Under the pieces are notes generated by a model. The model was not told the DNA's origin. It saw only the letters and a list, made by a program, of their open reading frames with translations, and searched no databases. Source: Candidatus Thorarchaeota archaeon (GTDB lineage: Archaea; Asgardarchaeota; Thorarchaeia; Thorarchaeales; Thorarchaeaceae). From it: 64,000 nucleotides of DNA. The first letter of the stretch is position 1; each line of letters starts with the position of its first letter. The position numbers were made by a program, and so were the translations under genes. The stretch spans positions 62,001 through 126,000 of the forward strand of contig RDOC01000003.1 of the NCBI GenBank assembly GCA_011364985.1. Direction: 5' to 3'. This document shows positions 18,060-28,100 of this stretch, in pieces.

Positions 18060-18341
18060 CTAGCCGCCTTGAACATGAGGGAGAATGGTGACCTCATCAT
18101 CATCTTTGATGGGTTCTCCAAGTCCACCCAGAGTATTCACATCTCTCTTATTCAACATCACAATAAGGTTTCCACTGATGCGTTCTTCCTCCATAATTAG
18201 CTGCTCCAGCTTTGGTCCTGCGATTTCGATAACCTTGGCTATTACGTCTTCAACAGTGGCTCCGCTTTGCATTTCGAGCTCCAAGATGCTGCTTTCCAAA
18301 ATCCTTCGAAAAGGGCCAAATGACTTGAATTTCACCCGCAC
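18060..18341 (-). CDS. MoaD/ThiS-like ubiquitin-fold protein ending in GG (SAMP-like)
   Basis: beta-grasp pattern and C-terminal DDDEVTILPHVQGG. Confidence 0.8.
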   Translation of the reverse strand: MRVKFKSFGPFRRILESSILELEMQSGATVEDVIAKVIEIAGPKLEQLIMEEERISGNLIVMLNKRDVNTLGGLGEPIKDDDEVTILPHVQGG

Positions 18342-18373
18342 TTCAACGACCTTTTGGTTTGCTCTCTTCTATG

Positions 18374-18757
18374 CTATTCAGGCTTTTGATAGTGTGAAAT
18401 CGCATCATTAGTGAGGGACTCAACCACCTTGATGATCTCGTCAATTTCCACCTTGGTCACGTTATCATAATGGATTCCAACCGTCACTACCACTGGGCGA
18501 TTCAGAGCTTTGGTGAGTGTCACTGCTGTGGAGTTAGCTATGATATAGTCCTTATGTCCAGGAAGTGTTATACTGTTCAGACTCACAGTGGTGGCACTAC
18601 GATAGTGGCTTGGAGTTGGATAAGATACCGCCACTCCTCCAATATGACATTCGTCGCCACCAGATACTGCAACAAGCAAGTCGTTGCCAATTTCCCTTAC
18701 CTCGAAGAAGATCATGTGACGACCTGCCGCTTTTTTGAATATCATTTTCATTTGCAC
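18374..18757 (-). CDS. LpdD-like (prenylated-flavin chaperone-like) domain protein
   Basis: GNDLLVAVSGGDECHIGGVAVSYP...LPGHKDYIIANSTAVTLTKALNRPVVVTVGIHYDN. Confidence 0.6.
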   Translation of the reverse strand: MQMKMIFKKAAGRHMIFFEVREIGNDLLVAVSGGDECHIGGVAVSYPTPSHYRSATTVSLNSITLPGHKDYIIANSTAVTLTKALNRPVVVTVGIHYDNVTKVEIDEIIKVVESLTNDAISHYQKPE

Positions 18758-18807
18758 CTTTAGCAGTAAAGGCTGTTTCAGTATTGGTTTCTTCTTATAC
18801 TCAAGCT

Positions 18808-20379
18808 CTACTGCATCTGTCTTTCATCTTCGCGTTTCTTGAACATTCGCCATGAAAGCGTAAGTGTCTTTGGATGTGCTGCGGTATACTCATCGAGTTT
18901 GCGAAGAGCAGTAGAGTGTGGTGCCTCCATCACAATAGAGGGCGACTCATAGGCTTCCTTTGAAATCTGTTCCATTGCAGCGATGAAGAGGTCGAGTTCC
19001 TCCTTTGACTCGGTTTCTGTTGGTTCTATCATCAATGCCTCCGGAACAATGAGGGGGAAATAGACTGTAGGTGAATGTATTCCAAAATCAAGTAGACGCT
19101 TTGCCACATGCATGGTAGACACTCCAGTTTCATCATGGAGCTGCTCTGCAGAAATAACGCATTCATGCATCCTTGGAGCATCTTGAGAGTAGGGCAAGGT
19201 AAATCCTTTGATTTTTCTCACATGGTATGCTACATAGTTTGCATTCAGGACGGCATTCTCTGCAACACTAGAGATTCCTTGTTTGCCAAGTGAGTAGATG
19301 TAGCTATATGCCTTTACGAGAACTCCGAAGTTCCCGTAGAACCCATGTATTTTTCCAATAGACCTTGGTCTATCATACATCCATTTGAAAGCGCCATCAT
19401 CATCCTTGATAATTGTTGGTACTGGAAGGAACTTCTCCAAGTGCTTCTTGACACCTACCGCGCCTGCGCCGGGCCCGCCTCCACCGTGTGGTGTGGAAAA
19501 CGACTTGTGAAGATTCATGTGTACAACATCAAAACCCATGTCACCAGGACGAGTGATTCCCATTATCGCATTTAGATTGGCACCATCGTAATAGAGAAGG
19601 CCTCCAGCATCATGCACAATCCCTGCGATCTGATCTATGTCTTTCTCAAAAACACCAATTGTGTTAGGGTTTGTTAGCATGAGCCCGGCAGTCTTCGGAC
19701 CGGCTGAGGCTCTCAGTGCATCAAGATCAACAAGACCCTCATTACTTGAGGGAAGAACTACAACCTTATAGCCAGCCATGGCTGCAGAGGCGGGATTTGT
19801 TCCGTGGGCAGCGTCCGGAATAAGAATCTCATCGCGTTGTTCACACTCATGTGTTATGCATTTATGGTATTCGCGAATAATCGTGACTCCTGTATATTCG
19901 CCCTGCGCTCCTGCCGCAGGTTGAAGTGTGACTGCATCCATTCCAGTTATCTCTGCCAACCATCGCTGAAGTTCCCACATCAATTCCAATGCACCTTGAC
20001 AGTTGGAAACGTCCTGCAATGGGTGCAGCCATGAGAAGCCAGGAAGAGCGGCTGCCCATTCGCTAATAATAGGATTATACTTCATAGTGCAGCTACCAAG
20101 AGGATATGTACCTGAAGTTACCGAGAAGTTCATCTGAGAGAGTCGTGTGAAGTGGCGAACTACCTGTAATTCTGATAGCTCGGGTAAGATAGGAGGAGTG
20201 GACCGTTGCATCTCTCTTGGAATAACTAGGTCAATGGAACCAATTTCCTTCCTAATACCATCTCGAATCTTTGGATACTTGTGACTTATTTTGCCCTCAA
20301 CAGACTGCTCAAAGAGGAGGGGTTCCATCCACTTCGCCTGCCTAAACCGTGAATCGAGATCATCCATTCCCTTGGCCAC
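18808..20379 (-). CDS. gcvPB: Glycine dehydrogenase (decarboxylating) subunit 2
   Basis: HMNLHKSFSTPHGGGGPGAG PLP-lysine motif; pairs with gcvPA. Confidence 0.94.
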   Translation of the reverse strand: MAKGMDDLDSRFRQAKWMEPLLFEQSVEGKISHKYPKIRDGIRKEIGSIDLVIPREMQRSTPPILPELSELQVVRHFTRLSQMNFSVTSGTYPLGSCTMKYNPIISEWAAALPGFSWLHPLQDVSNCQGALELMWELQRWLAEITGMDAVTLQPAAGAQGEYTGVTIIREYHKCITHECEQRDEILIPDAAHGTNPASAAMAGYKVVVLPSSNEGLVDLDALRASAGPKTAGLMLTNPNTIGVFEKDIDQIAGIVHDAGGLLYYDGANLNAIMGITRPGDMGFDVVHMNLHKSFSTPHGGGGPGAGAVGVKKHLEKFLPVPTIIKDDDGAFKWMYDRPRSIGKIHGFYGNFGVLVKAYSYIYSLGKQGISSVAENAVLNANYVAYHVRKIKGFTLPYSQDAPRMHECVISAEQLHDETGVSTMHVAKRLLDFGIHSPTVYFPLIVPEALMIEPTETESKEELDLFIAAMEQISKEAYESPSIVMEAPHSTALRKLDEYTAAHPKTLTLSWRMFKKREDERQMQ

Positions 20380-21779
20380 TACGTAGCACCTCCCTCATGA
20401 ACAATCTCTGCGACACAAGATGCCATCTCATCTATGACTTCTTTGGAGTGTTTTTCAGTTACACAGAACAGCATTGATTCCCCAAGTTCGGGAAACTCCT
20501 CTGTTAGTATCTTGCCACCATGCAAGTTTCTCTTTAGAAGCCCCTCATGAACGACTTGCGCACTCGTCCCATTTTCAAATCGAACTACAAACTCCTTCCA
20601 GAAGGCGTGACCGATAGCAGGAGCTTTGATGCCTTTGATTTCGTTTAGTTTCTTTGCTGCATAGTGAGACTTGTACGCTACTGCTTCGCCCAAATCCCGG
20701 AACGCACTTGGGCCCATAATCGCTGTGTAGACTGCTGCAGTAACTGCCATCAACGCCTGGTTAGAACAGATATTGCTGGTTGCCTTCTCCCTTCTGATGT
20801 GCTGTTCTCTCGGACTGAGTGTCAGCACATATCCACGTTCATATGGTTCTTCTTCGGTACGTGTCATTCCTACAAGTCGCCCAGGGAGCTGTCTTATGAG
20901 CTTCATATCATCCTTGCAGCCAAATACACCAAGAAATGGTCCCCCAAAGGAAACAGGAGAACCCAAGCCTTGTCCCTCGCCCACCACAATGTCAGCATCA
21001 TAGTCACCGGGAGCTCTGAGAATACCCAGAGACATGATGTCCGCACCAACGACGAACAGAACATCTGCATCATGAACCAAATCCGCTATCCTATCAACTT
21101 GACTTTCTATTAACCCTAGATAGGACGGATTCTCGATGTATACTCCAGCAACACCATTATTGAGCTTTGATTCAAGATCATCTAAGGACATTAGTCCTGT
21201 CTGCGTATCAAAATCCACCTTCTGAAGTTCTATTTCAAGAGGGTCTGTATAGGTCTTGGATACTCGGTAGTGGGAAGGATTGATTGATGCCGGTAGGAGA
21301 AACTTGGTGCGTCCCTTCTTTACGCGAGCACACATCAGGATTGCTTCAGCAAGACCACTAGCCATGTCATACATGCTGCTATTGACTACATCTACACGCA
21401 GTAGCTCAGCCATCATGCTTTGATATTCGAAAAGCGTCTGAAGCATTCCCTGACTAGTCTCTGGTTGATAACTGGTATAGGATGTAACGAGCTCTGATCG
21501 ACCTGCCAATGCAGGAACAGCAGCGGGGATGTAGTGCAGTGAGGCCCCAGCACCAAGGAAGACACGCCCATTGTCTGCAGACTTATTCCTAGATGCGAGT
21601 TCAGTGAGCCTCTGAACGACTTCCATCTCAGAATGAGAATCCGGCAATTCCAGTTCGTACTTAAGCCGGAATTCAGAGGGAATATTAGAAAAGAGGTCGC
21701 CAATCTCTTTCTTTCCCATGGATTGAAGCATCTCAGCTCGAATCTCTTCTGTCATTGGAATCCAAGGATGTTTCTCCAT
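20379..21779 (-). CDS. gcvPA: Glycine dehydrogenase (decarboxylating) subunit 1
   Basis: FLGAGASLHYIPAAV, YTSYQPETSQG, GEGQGLGSPVSFGGP. Confidence 0.94.
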   Translation of the reverse strand: MEKHPWIPMTEEIRAEMLQSMGKKEIGDLFSNIPSEFRLKYELELPDSHSEMEVVQRLTELASRNKSADNGRVFLGAGASLHYIPAAVPALAGRSELVTSYTSYQPETSQGMLQTLFEYQSMMAELLRVDVVNSSMYDMASGLAEAILMCARVKKGRTKFLLPASINPSHYRVSKTYTDPLEIELQKVDFDTQTGLMSLDDLESKLNNGVAGVYIENPSYLGLIESQVDRIADLVHDADVLFVVGADIMSLGILRAPGDYDADIVVGEGQGLGSPVSFGGPFLGVFGCKDDMKLIRQLPGRLVGMTRTEEEPYERGYVLTLSPREQHIRREKATSNICSNQALMAVTAAVYTAIMGPSAFRDLGEAVAYKSHYAAKKLNEIKGIKAPAIGHAFWKEFVVRFENGTSAQVVHEGLLKRNLHGGKILTEEFPELGESMLFCVTEKHSKEVIDEMASCVAEIVHEGGAT

Positions 21780-21933
21780 GCTATCATCAGCCTCATTTTG
21801 GCATTGCGCTTGTCCTGAACTTCCCCCAAAATAGGCTTTCGTTTCGAGCTCTTTTTGGGAAAGTAGAGAAACCTCGAATAGTTTTTAACAATATGAAAGT
21901 AACTCGCGACCCGAGCAAGTGGAGGTATCAGTG

Positions 21934-22251
21934 GTGAAACCGTGGCTCATGGATCTGCTCATCTGCCCTGCAAAAGAATGTGGAGGGAATCTCTCAATCG
22001 AGATTTTCGAAAAGCATCAAGAGAAGATTGGAGAAGAGAGCTTTGAGGAGATTGATGAAGCCCTCATCATCTGCCAAAAATGTGGACGCTGGTATCCTGT
22101 CATTGATACAATACCCTGTATGCTTCCGGATGATTTGAGGATGGAGGGAAAGCAGAGAATTGAAGAAACCAGATTTCTAGAGAGATGGAAAAGTAGAATT
22201 CCGCCTGGAATCATTGAAGAGGGCATTCCCTTCGGTCTATTGTCAGAGTAG
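21934..22251 (+). CDS. Trm112 family protein
   Basis: LMDLLICPAKECGGNL...LIICQKCGRWYPVIDTIPCMLPDDLR. Confidence 0.85.
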   Translation: MKPWLMDLLICPAKECGGNLSIEIFEKHQEKIGEESFEEIDEALIICQKCGRWYPVIDTIPCMLPDDLRMEGKQRIEETRFLERWKSRIPPGIIEEGIPFGLLSE

Positions 22252-22354
22252 AGGCGTTTTCGTCCCGAGTAATCGCGAAGGATAGACAAGCTAAGGGATG
22301 CTTAGAATACTTTTTAATGTGAAAAAGAAGCCTGTCATTAGATTTCATGGCACT

Positions 22355-22430
22355 AGCCCCGTGGTGTAGCGGTCCAGCATAATGGGTTTTGGCCTCATTG
22401 ACGGAGGTTCAAATCCTCCCGGGGCTACCA
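22355..22430 (+). tRNA. tRNA-Gln(TTG), uninterrupted
   Basis: Acceptor AGCCCCG/CGGGGCT, anticodon arm ATGGG-TTTTGGC-CTCAT, T-arm GGAGG-TTCAAAT-CCTCC, encoded CCA; TTTTTAA box upstream at ~22312. Confidence 0.92.
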
Positions 22431-22435
22431 CTTCT

Positions 22436-22924
22436 CTAATATTTGAACTTGTAATTGCCCACTTGTACCGTTGAAAAATTCTTCTCTCCTGTCCAAGGTC
22501 TACGTATCTCAACAAGGTTTAGAACATTGTATCCTCGCTTCTTTAGAAACAGAATGATTCCATCATTATTCGGGTGTATCCAATTATAGACCGTTTCAGA
22601 GCCTAGCTTCTCAACAAGTTGTTCAGCCTTGGCATACAAAGCTGACCCAATACCCCTTCTTCGTTCTGATTCCTTTACAAACAAGGACTCTGCCCATACG
22701 ATATCTTGGTCAATTCGACAAACTAAGTAACCAAGTATATTCCTATAATCATCTGCGACATAGATGCAGTACTTGGAAGACATGTATTCTCCTAGTTCAA
22801 TACTTGCCAATTCGAAATCAGGATTCTTTGTGACCGACTTAAGACTCGAAAGGAATACTCGATATTCTGCAATGAGCGGGACAATCTGGTTATTGTCTTC
22901 GGGCCGATATCTTCTGATTTCCAT
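22436..22924 (-). CDS. GNAT family N-acetyltransferase
   Basis: ESLFVKESERRRGIGSALYAKAEQLVEKLG. Confidence 0.85.
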   Translation of the reverse strand: MEIRRYRPEDNNQIVPLIAEYRVFLSSLKSVTKNPDFELASIELGEYMSSKYCIYVADDYRNILGYLVCRIDQDIVWAESLFVKESERRRGIGSALYAKAEQLVEKLGSETVYNWIHPNNDGIILFLKKRGYNVLNLVEIRRPWTGEKNFSTVQVGNYKFKY

Positions 22925-22977
22925 GAGCGAAGCCTAGACTTTCTTAATAAGTGCCTTTGGTTTCGATGGAGAGTGGT

Positions 22978-23823
22978 CTATTCCTTTTCTCTCACAATTG
23001 GCTGGGCATCTTCAGTCATATGAACCCTGAAAAGCCTCTTGACCTGAGATAGAACAAGGCGATTACCATTGACTAGTACATCTATCTCTACATGGTCACT
23101 AAGACCAGAAGTGGACAGTTTCTTCTCAAGCACAGCCTGTACCTGAAAGACACCAGCAGGATTGTCCATGCCAACGGTGAATCGAAGTGGCTTGTTACCT
23201 CTGTCAAGGTCAAGGTTTCGAATCGCCATAGCACTAACAGAGTGGATGTCAACCTTTCCCTTATGATAGGGGATGATTGTTCTACCCTTGGTAAGATCGC
23301 ACCCGTCTCCTATCTTTGTAAGTCCAGCTTCAAGCGTTAGGCACTGCGTGTCATCATCATGTGCATATATTCCATGGAGAATGAAGCTCATGATATCCGT
23401 GGCTACTGCCGGGTCAGAATAGATTTCCTTGAGCTTCTCTTCGAGAATGGGAGCAGCCAGAAGAATTGCAGCTTGAGGATGTTCGTTCCTATGAACAACC
23501 ATTCCGATATCATGGAGGTAGGTTGAAGCTAACACAACCAGACGGGCATCGTCAGTATCACCTATTCCTTCAGCCACGACATTTGGCTGAAAGGTTTCGT
23601 CAAGAATATCAAATGCTTTCAGAGCATACCATGTGGCAACCTCGGCATGCACAGGACCGTGGTCTGTATAGCCCAGGCGGGATACCGCCATTCGATTTGC
23701 AGTCTTGAGATAAGACTGTACTTTGGGGGAGCCTGATAGATACTGATACATCTCTAATGCCTTGGTATCGCTCTCTAGCAGTTCACGGACTCTTATCTCA
23801 TCGCGATTCAAGGATTCTCTCAT
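22978..23823 (-). CDS. HD-domain phosphohydrolase
   Basis: YTDHGPVHAEVAT, TYLHDIGMVVHR. Confidence 0.85.
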   Translation of the reverse strand: MRESLNRDEIRVRELLESDTKALEMYQYLSGSPKVQSYLKTANRMAVSRLGYTDHGPVHAEVATWYALKAFDILDETFQPNVVAEGIGDTDDARLVVLASTYLHDIGMVVHRNEHPQAAILLAAPILEEKLKEIYSDPAVATDIMSFILHGIYAHDDDTQCLTLEAGLTKIGDGCDLTKGRTIIPYHKGKVDIHSVSAMAIRNLDLDRGNKPLRFTVGMDNPAGVFQVQAVLEKKLSTSGLSDHVEIDVLVNGNRLVLSQVKRLFRVHMTEDAQPIVREKE

Positions 23824-23895
23824 ATCTATGCCCCTTTTGGGGAAGTGCGGTTCTTTCTTTGCTTGATAAGATTTACTAAATAGGACACCAAGGGA

Positions 23896-26868
23896 CTAGA
23901 TGTCCCCTGCTTCTTCCTGAATAGAAAGAAGTGTCCTATCTATTGCAGTCGTGGCCTTCTGAATGGTCTTGAGATAATCTTGGCGAGATTTTTCGAACGC
24001 TGTTGTACTAATTCGTTGCTTCTTCTTGCGAAGCAGAAGCTGCCTCAGCCCAGCTTTCGCACCCTCGATCTTCTCGTTTTGAAGCTCAAGCTGGCCCACC
24101 ATGTCGCGGTATTTTGCGCCATATTTTGAAAGCTCATCCTTGACCTCTGGCAGCCTTGAATCAATCTCCTCAAGCTGTGCCTTCAGATCTCGTTCTCGAA
24201 TCATGAACTCGCGCTTCTTGACCTTCCCTCTTCGTCTTGCAGCCTCAAGTTTGTCTAAGTCCAAGTTTAGCGCAGTCTTCTTTGAATACAGAGTGGCAAA
24301 CTCGCTCAATACTTCCAGTGGAGCACCCACTTGACGCTTCTCTGATGCAGTCTGCAAGTCATCCTCTTCGGACATAACTAATTCGGGTAGTTCTGTCATC
24401 CTATAGGCAATGTATGCTAATGCTACGAGGCAAATAATCATAGAAATCGCAAAAGGCCTTGCGCCAATATTGAGAGTTACTTGATAAAGCATTGTAATGC
24501 TGAGGGGGTTGTACTCACTGACATTATATGTTTCATACCTGAAAATTACATCGAATACGTCATAGAGCAGTCGATAACCTGGAGCTGCCTCAAGTGTGAC
24601 GAAAGAGAAGGGTACAACCACATCAAGAACATGATGCTTCACAAGCATCTCATCAATAGTACCTATCGGAATGGCAAGTAAGTTTGCTCCATCGGCTAGT
24701 TCTTCATGGGCCGATAGCTCGACTACATATTCGATATTGAAGGTGTACTTGAAGCCCGACGATAGACCTTCTTCACCAAAGCGGTCGCTAAGTAGCTCGA
24801 TAGTGACATATTGAGAAGAGTTGAAGTCACCCTTGATGTTAGTCATAGATTCCGCAAGAAGTCCAACTCCATCGTATATCCGAATCTCTGTTGCATAAGT
24901 TGGAAATTGGAAAATCACAGATTCTTCAGGGCTGGGGCCCACGTTATGAAGTGTAATGGTTTCCTTGTAGGCAAGCCAACCCCATGGATCAACACGTACA
25001 ACAGTGTTCTGTTCAGCAAAAAGCTCCGGATCATAAGACGTGAATTGTGCAGTAAACTCCTCTACAGTCATTGGTGAGAGGTTAGTGGTAGTAGTATCGG
25101 GAGCCTCGGTGCCAGATGCTTGCTGGTCACCAGTTTTGTACGTCAATACAAGACTTGCCTTGGTAAGGACATAAGGCACAACTGGATACTTTAGATAGGT
25201 TATGCTGTATTTCTTATTCACCGAACTCAAGAGCGTATCAAGAGAGTGCAGTTGTGTAACGGTGGAAAACACAAAGCTCTCATCATAATCTACCTGCTGG
25301 CTGAAGTGTATCTTCCAGTGAAGCATTCCATTGGGGCTGGGAATATTGGTCATCTTTAGGATAGTTCCTGATGCATCACGTGCTTCAATACTAAGGAAGT
25401 AGGAAGTCCACTTTGCAGGAAGATACAACTCGAGGGCTGAGAAGGGGGTTGAACCGTTATTATGTACAGTAAAGATGTCGCTTACATACGTTCGGTGGTA
25501 GATCTCGGTGATTACCTCACGGCTGACACTTATTTTGGCACCAAGAACAGGAATGTAAGGACGATCTATTGTCACATCGATTTGCACAACACTGCTCATA
25601 TTTGAGGGATCAGTAGCATTGAATGATATCGTGTGGGGACCGTTTTCATACTCTGTCGACTCTAACACTTCCTCCCAAAACCCGGAAAGGAAGTTGTAGG
25701 ACATGTCATTCCAGTTAGAATCATCTATCTTGTACTTTACACTTCGCACATAGGTGTCCGCTGCATCAACCTGGAATGTTTCAAGCAGCCCAAGAACGGC
25801 ACCTTGTGTTGGATGCAGGAGATTGATTTGAGGAGGTACATTTGGTAAGAAGCTCATCAAAGCAGGATATGCCCAGTGTGTGCGCTCCAAAGGTATCTCA
25901 TTGAAGTCTTCAGTAGAGCCATACATGAAAATGAAAGGATATACCAAGTCGGGATCTGCAATCAAAGAGATGTCATTTGTATCTGTGCTGTTCATAACGA
26001 TGACATACTCGATTATTGTAGTCGATCCCGTGTCAGATGCATTCACGGCCACAATCCGACTCTGATTCTCATCTTCGAGGTGCTGGAGAGTACTTACCCC
26101 ATGCTGGTCATTATAGACAACTTGGCTGCTGAGAGCGGGATCTTCTGTATGAGTCAGGTCATTTCTAGTAATTCGAGTGAGTGTAATCACATATTCGAGG
26201 TCTTGACCGTATAGCTCGTGGCTGGGAGAAGTATAGGCCTGATCTGCTGGGATAATGAAATGGCGCACCTCTCCAATTCTCATGCCATAAATCATGTCTT
26301 TGTACATCTGAAGACAAGACAGCTTCTCCAATTGCTCAGTAGACTCGATTGAGGGGTAGTCATTTTCTTGATATACTGTTCCATTGCGTAACGATAGAAC
26401 ATAATGCACGGTTACAATGTCGGTACCAATTACCCTCCAGTAGTCCTCAGAAGGAGTACCTGGAGCATATCCGTAGACCAAGTCGCTATTGTTCAGACCG
26501 GCAACAGAGAATGAATCGGTATAGTTCTGCCAACCAAAGCCAATCCAGCCGGATGTATTTGCCAAAAGGCCAATGTAGAGCGTAGTTCCATTGTGTTCGA
26601 TATAGGCAGTGATTCCAGTACTCGGATCTGTATAGTCGCTTGCGTATTCGTAGGGGTCAATGATACCATCAGCTGAACCATAGTGCTTGTCCACGTAGGG
26701 AATCGTGAGATTGTTTGCTGATTCTGCAATGGACTGCTGCACAGAGTTCACGACGAAGGTATCTTCAACCGTTAGATTATCAGGAGCAGATACTAATGTC
26801 ATTGTACTGGTAGTCACAAACAAAGCCAGTAGCACAATTGTTGCAATTCTTCTATACAGCAAGCTCAA
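23896..26868 (-). CDS. Large secreted/membrane protein: signal peptide, DOMON-like, FKBP-like, Ig-like, ribophorin-I-like regions, TM, cytosolic coiled coil
   Basis: N-terminal hydrophobic segment; DGIIDPYEY...LYIGLLANTSGWIGFGW; TDIVTVHYVLSLRNGTVY...MYGMRIGEVRHFIIPADQAY-type FKBP pattern; WGWLAYKETITLHNVGP region; TM at PFAISMIICLVALAYIAYRM; Lys/Glu-rich coil. Confidence 0.65.
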   Translation of the reverse strand: MSLLYRRIATIVLLALFVTTSTMTLVSAPDNLTVEDTFVVNSVQQSIAESANNLTIPYVDKHYGSADGIIDPYEYASDYTDPSTGITAYIEHNGTTLYIGLLANTSGWIGFGWQNYTDSFSVAGLNNSDLVYGYAPGTPSEDYWRVIGTDIVTVHYVLSLRNGTVYQENDYPSIESTEQLEKLSCLQMYKDMIYGMRIGEVRHFIIPADQAYTSPSHELYGQDLEYVITLTRITRNDLTHTEDPALSSQVVYNDQHGVSTLQHLEDENQSRIVAVNASDTGSTTIIEYVIVMNSTDTNDISLIADPDLVYPFIFMYGSTEDFNEIPLERTHWAYPALMSFLPNVPPQINLLHPTQGAVLGLLETFQVDAADTYVRSVKYKIDDSNWNDMSYNFLSGFWEEVLESTEYENGPHTISFNATDPSNMSSVVQIDVTIDRPYIPVLGAKISVSREVITEIYHRTYVSDIFTVHNNGSTPFSALELYLPAKWTSYFLSIEARDASGTILKMTNIPSPNGMLHWKIHFSQQVDYDESFVFSTVTQLHSLDTLLSSVNKKYSITYLKYPVVPYVLTKASLVLTYKTGDQQASGTEAPDTTTTNLSPMTVEEFTAQFTSYDPELFAEQNTVVRVDPWGWLAYKETITLHNVGPSPEESVIFQFPTYATEIRIYDGVGLLAESMTNIKGDFNSSQYVTIELLSDRFGEEGLSSGFKYTFNIEYVVELSAHEELADGANLLAIPIGTIDEMLVKHHVLDVVVPFSFVTLEAAPGYRLLYDVFDVIFRYETYNVSEYNPLSITMLYQVTLNIGARPFAISMIICLVALAYIAYRMTELPELVMSEEDDLQTASEKRQVGAPLEVLSEFATLYSKKTALNLDLDKLEAARRRGKVKKREFMIRERDLKAQLEEIDSRLPEVKDELSKYGAKYRDMVGQLELQNEKIEGAKAGLRQLLLRKKKQRISTTAFEKSRQDYLKTIQKATTAIDRTLLSIQEEAGDI

Positions 26869-27071
26869 TCCGAATCACCATGTTGTTATGGGGTCGAAGC
26901 AGACTATAGTCTTGTCTAGCCACAAACGAATCGCTCGAATTTCGAGAGTCGTTAAATAGATTTCGTACCATCAAGCAATGCACTATTACCAATCCACAAA
27001 TCTCAAGAGCCAACCTGATTCCGGAAATATGAAATGAAATCAGATTTCGCCCTGAGACAGGAGACGAAGAT

Positions 27072-28091
27072 ATGCTACAAATCATTCTCGCCATAGTAAT
27101 TGCTTTTCTCGTGGTGTTTCTCTCGATACCAAGGACTATTGAAATCCTGAAAGAGAAAGGGATCATCGGCGTAGATGTCCATAAACCAAATCAGCCTGAG
27201 GTGGCAAAGGGTGGTGGTTTCATCGTTCTCTTCGCCATTGTAGCTGCCCTCTTGGTTGTGATAGGCTTCATCCGATTTCAAGCTCAAGAGGTGAACTCTG
27301 GATTACTTGCTGCTCTTGTATCCATTCTTATGGCTGGGATGATAGGTCTCCTAGATGATATCTTGGATTTCAATACTCGAACAAAAATTGTTCTCCCGCT
27401 TATAGCATCAATTCCAATGCTAGTGATGCAAGTGGGAACTACGACAATGTCCATTCCAATTATCGGAACCGTTGACTTAGGAGTGATCTACCCACTCGTG
27501 ATTGTTCCCTTAATGATGACATTCATAATTGACTCAACAAATATGTATGGCGGCATGAATGGGCTTGAAACTGGATTAGCAACCATTAATGCATCATCCC
27601 TATTGCTCTACATTCTCTTCGCTCCTCTTTTCACAAATGTTGAGAACACATCTCAATTGATGGATGCTGGAATTGTATCGGGAGCATTACTTGGTGCCGC
27701 ACTTGCCTTCATGTTCTTCAACAAATGCCCAGCAAGAATTCTGCCTGGTGATGTTGGTAGACTTCCACTTGGGGCGACAATGGCAGCTGCATTGATTCTG
27801 GGAAATATGGATCGACTCGCTGTGATTCTATACATACCCTTTTTGATTAACTTCATGTTGTACTTGCTTTATCGAATTCATGTGAAGCGCACCAGAATGG
27901 AATATATCAAGTTCGCAACTCCTCGTAATGATGGAACACTAGAAGTCCCAGGTCCGTTCACTATGTACTGGTTATTGCCGTATCTATCAAATGGAATTAC
28001 TGAAAAGAGGAATGTGATCTTGCTTCTTCTATTGCAGGCCATTCTAGCATATGGCGGTGTCGTAATTCTTCTCTTTGGAATTCCATTCTAA
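27072..28091 (+). CDS. UDP-GlcNAc:polyprenyl-phosphate GlcNAc-1-P transferase (Alg7/MraY family)
   Basis: Multi-TM; VAKGGGFIVL, GLLDDILDFNTRTK, DSTNMYGGMNGLETG, ARILPGDVGRLPLG motifs. Confidence 0.88.
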   Translation: MLQIILAIVIAFLVVFLSIPRTIEILKEKGIIGVDVHKPNQPEVAKGGGFIVLFAIVAALLVVIGFIRFQAQEVNSGLLAALVSILMAGMIGLLDDILDFNTRTKIVLPLIASIPMLVMQVGTTTMSIPIIGTVDLGVIYPLVIVPLMMTFIIDSTNMYGGMNGLETGLATINASSLLLYILFAPLFTNVENTSQLMDAGIVSGALLGAALAFMFFNKCPARILPGDVGRLPLGATMAAALILGNMDRLAVILYIPFLINFMLYLLYRIHVKRTRMEYIKFATPRNDGTLEVPGPFTMYWLLPYLSNGITEKRNVILLLLLQAILAYGGVVILLFGIPF

Positions 28092-28100
28092 GTGGATTGC

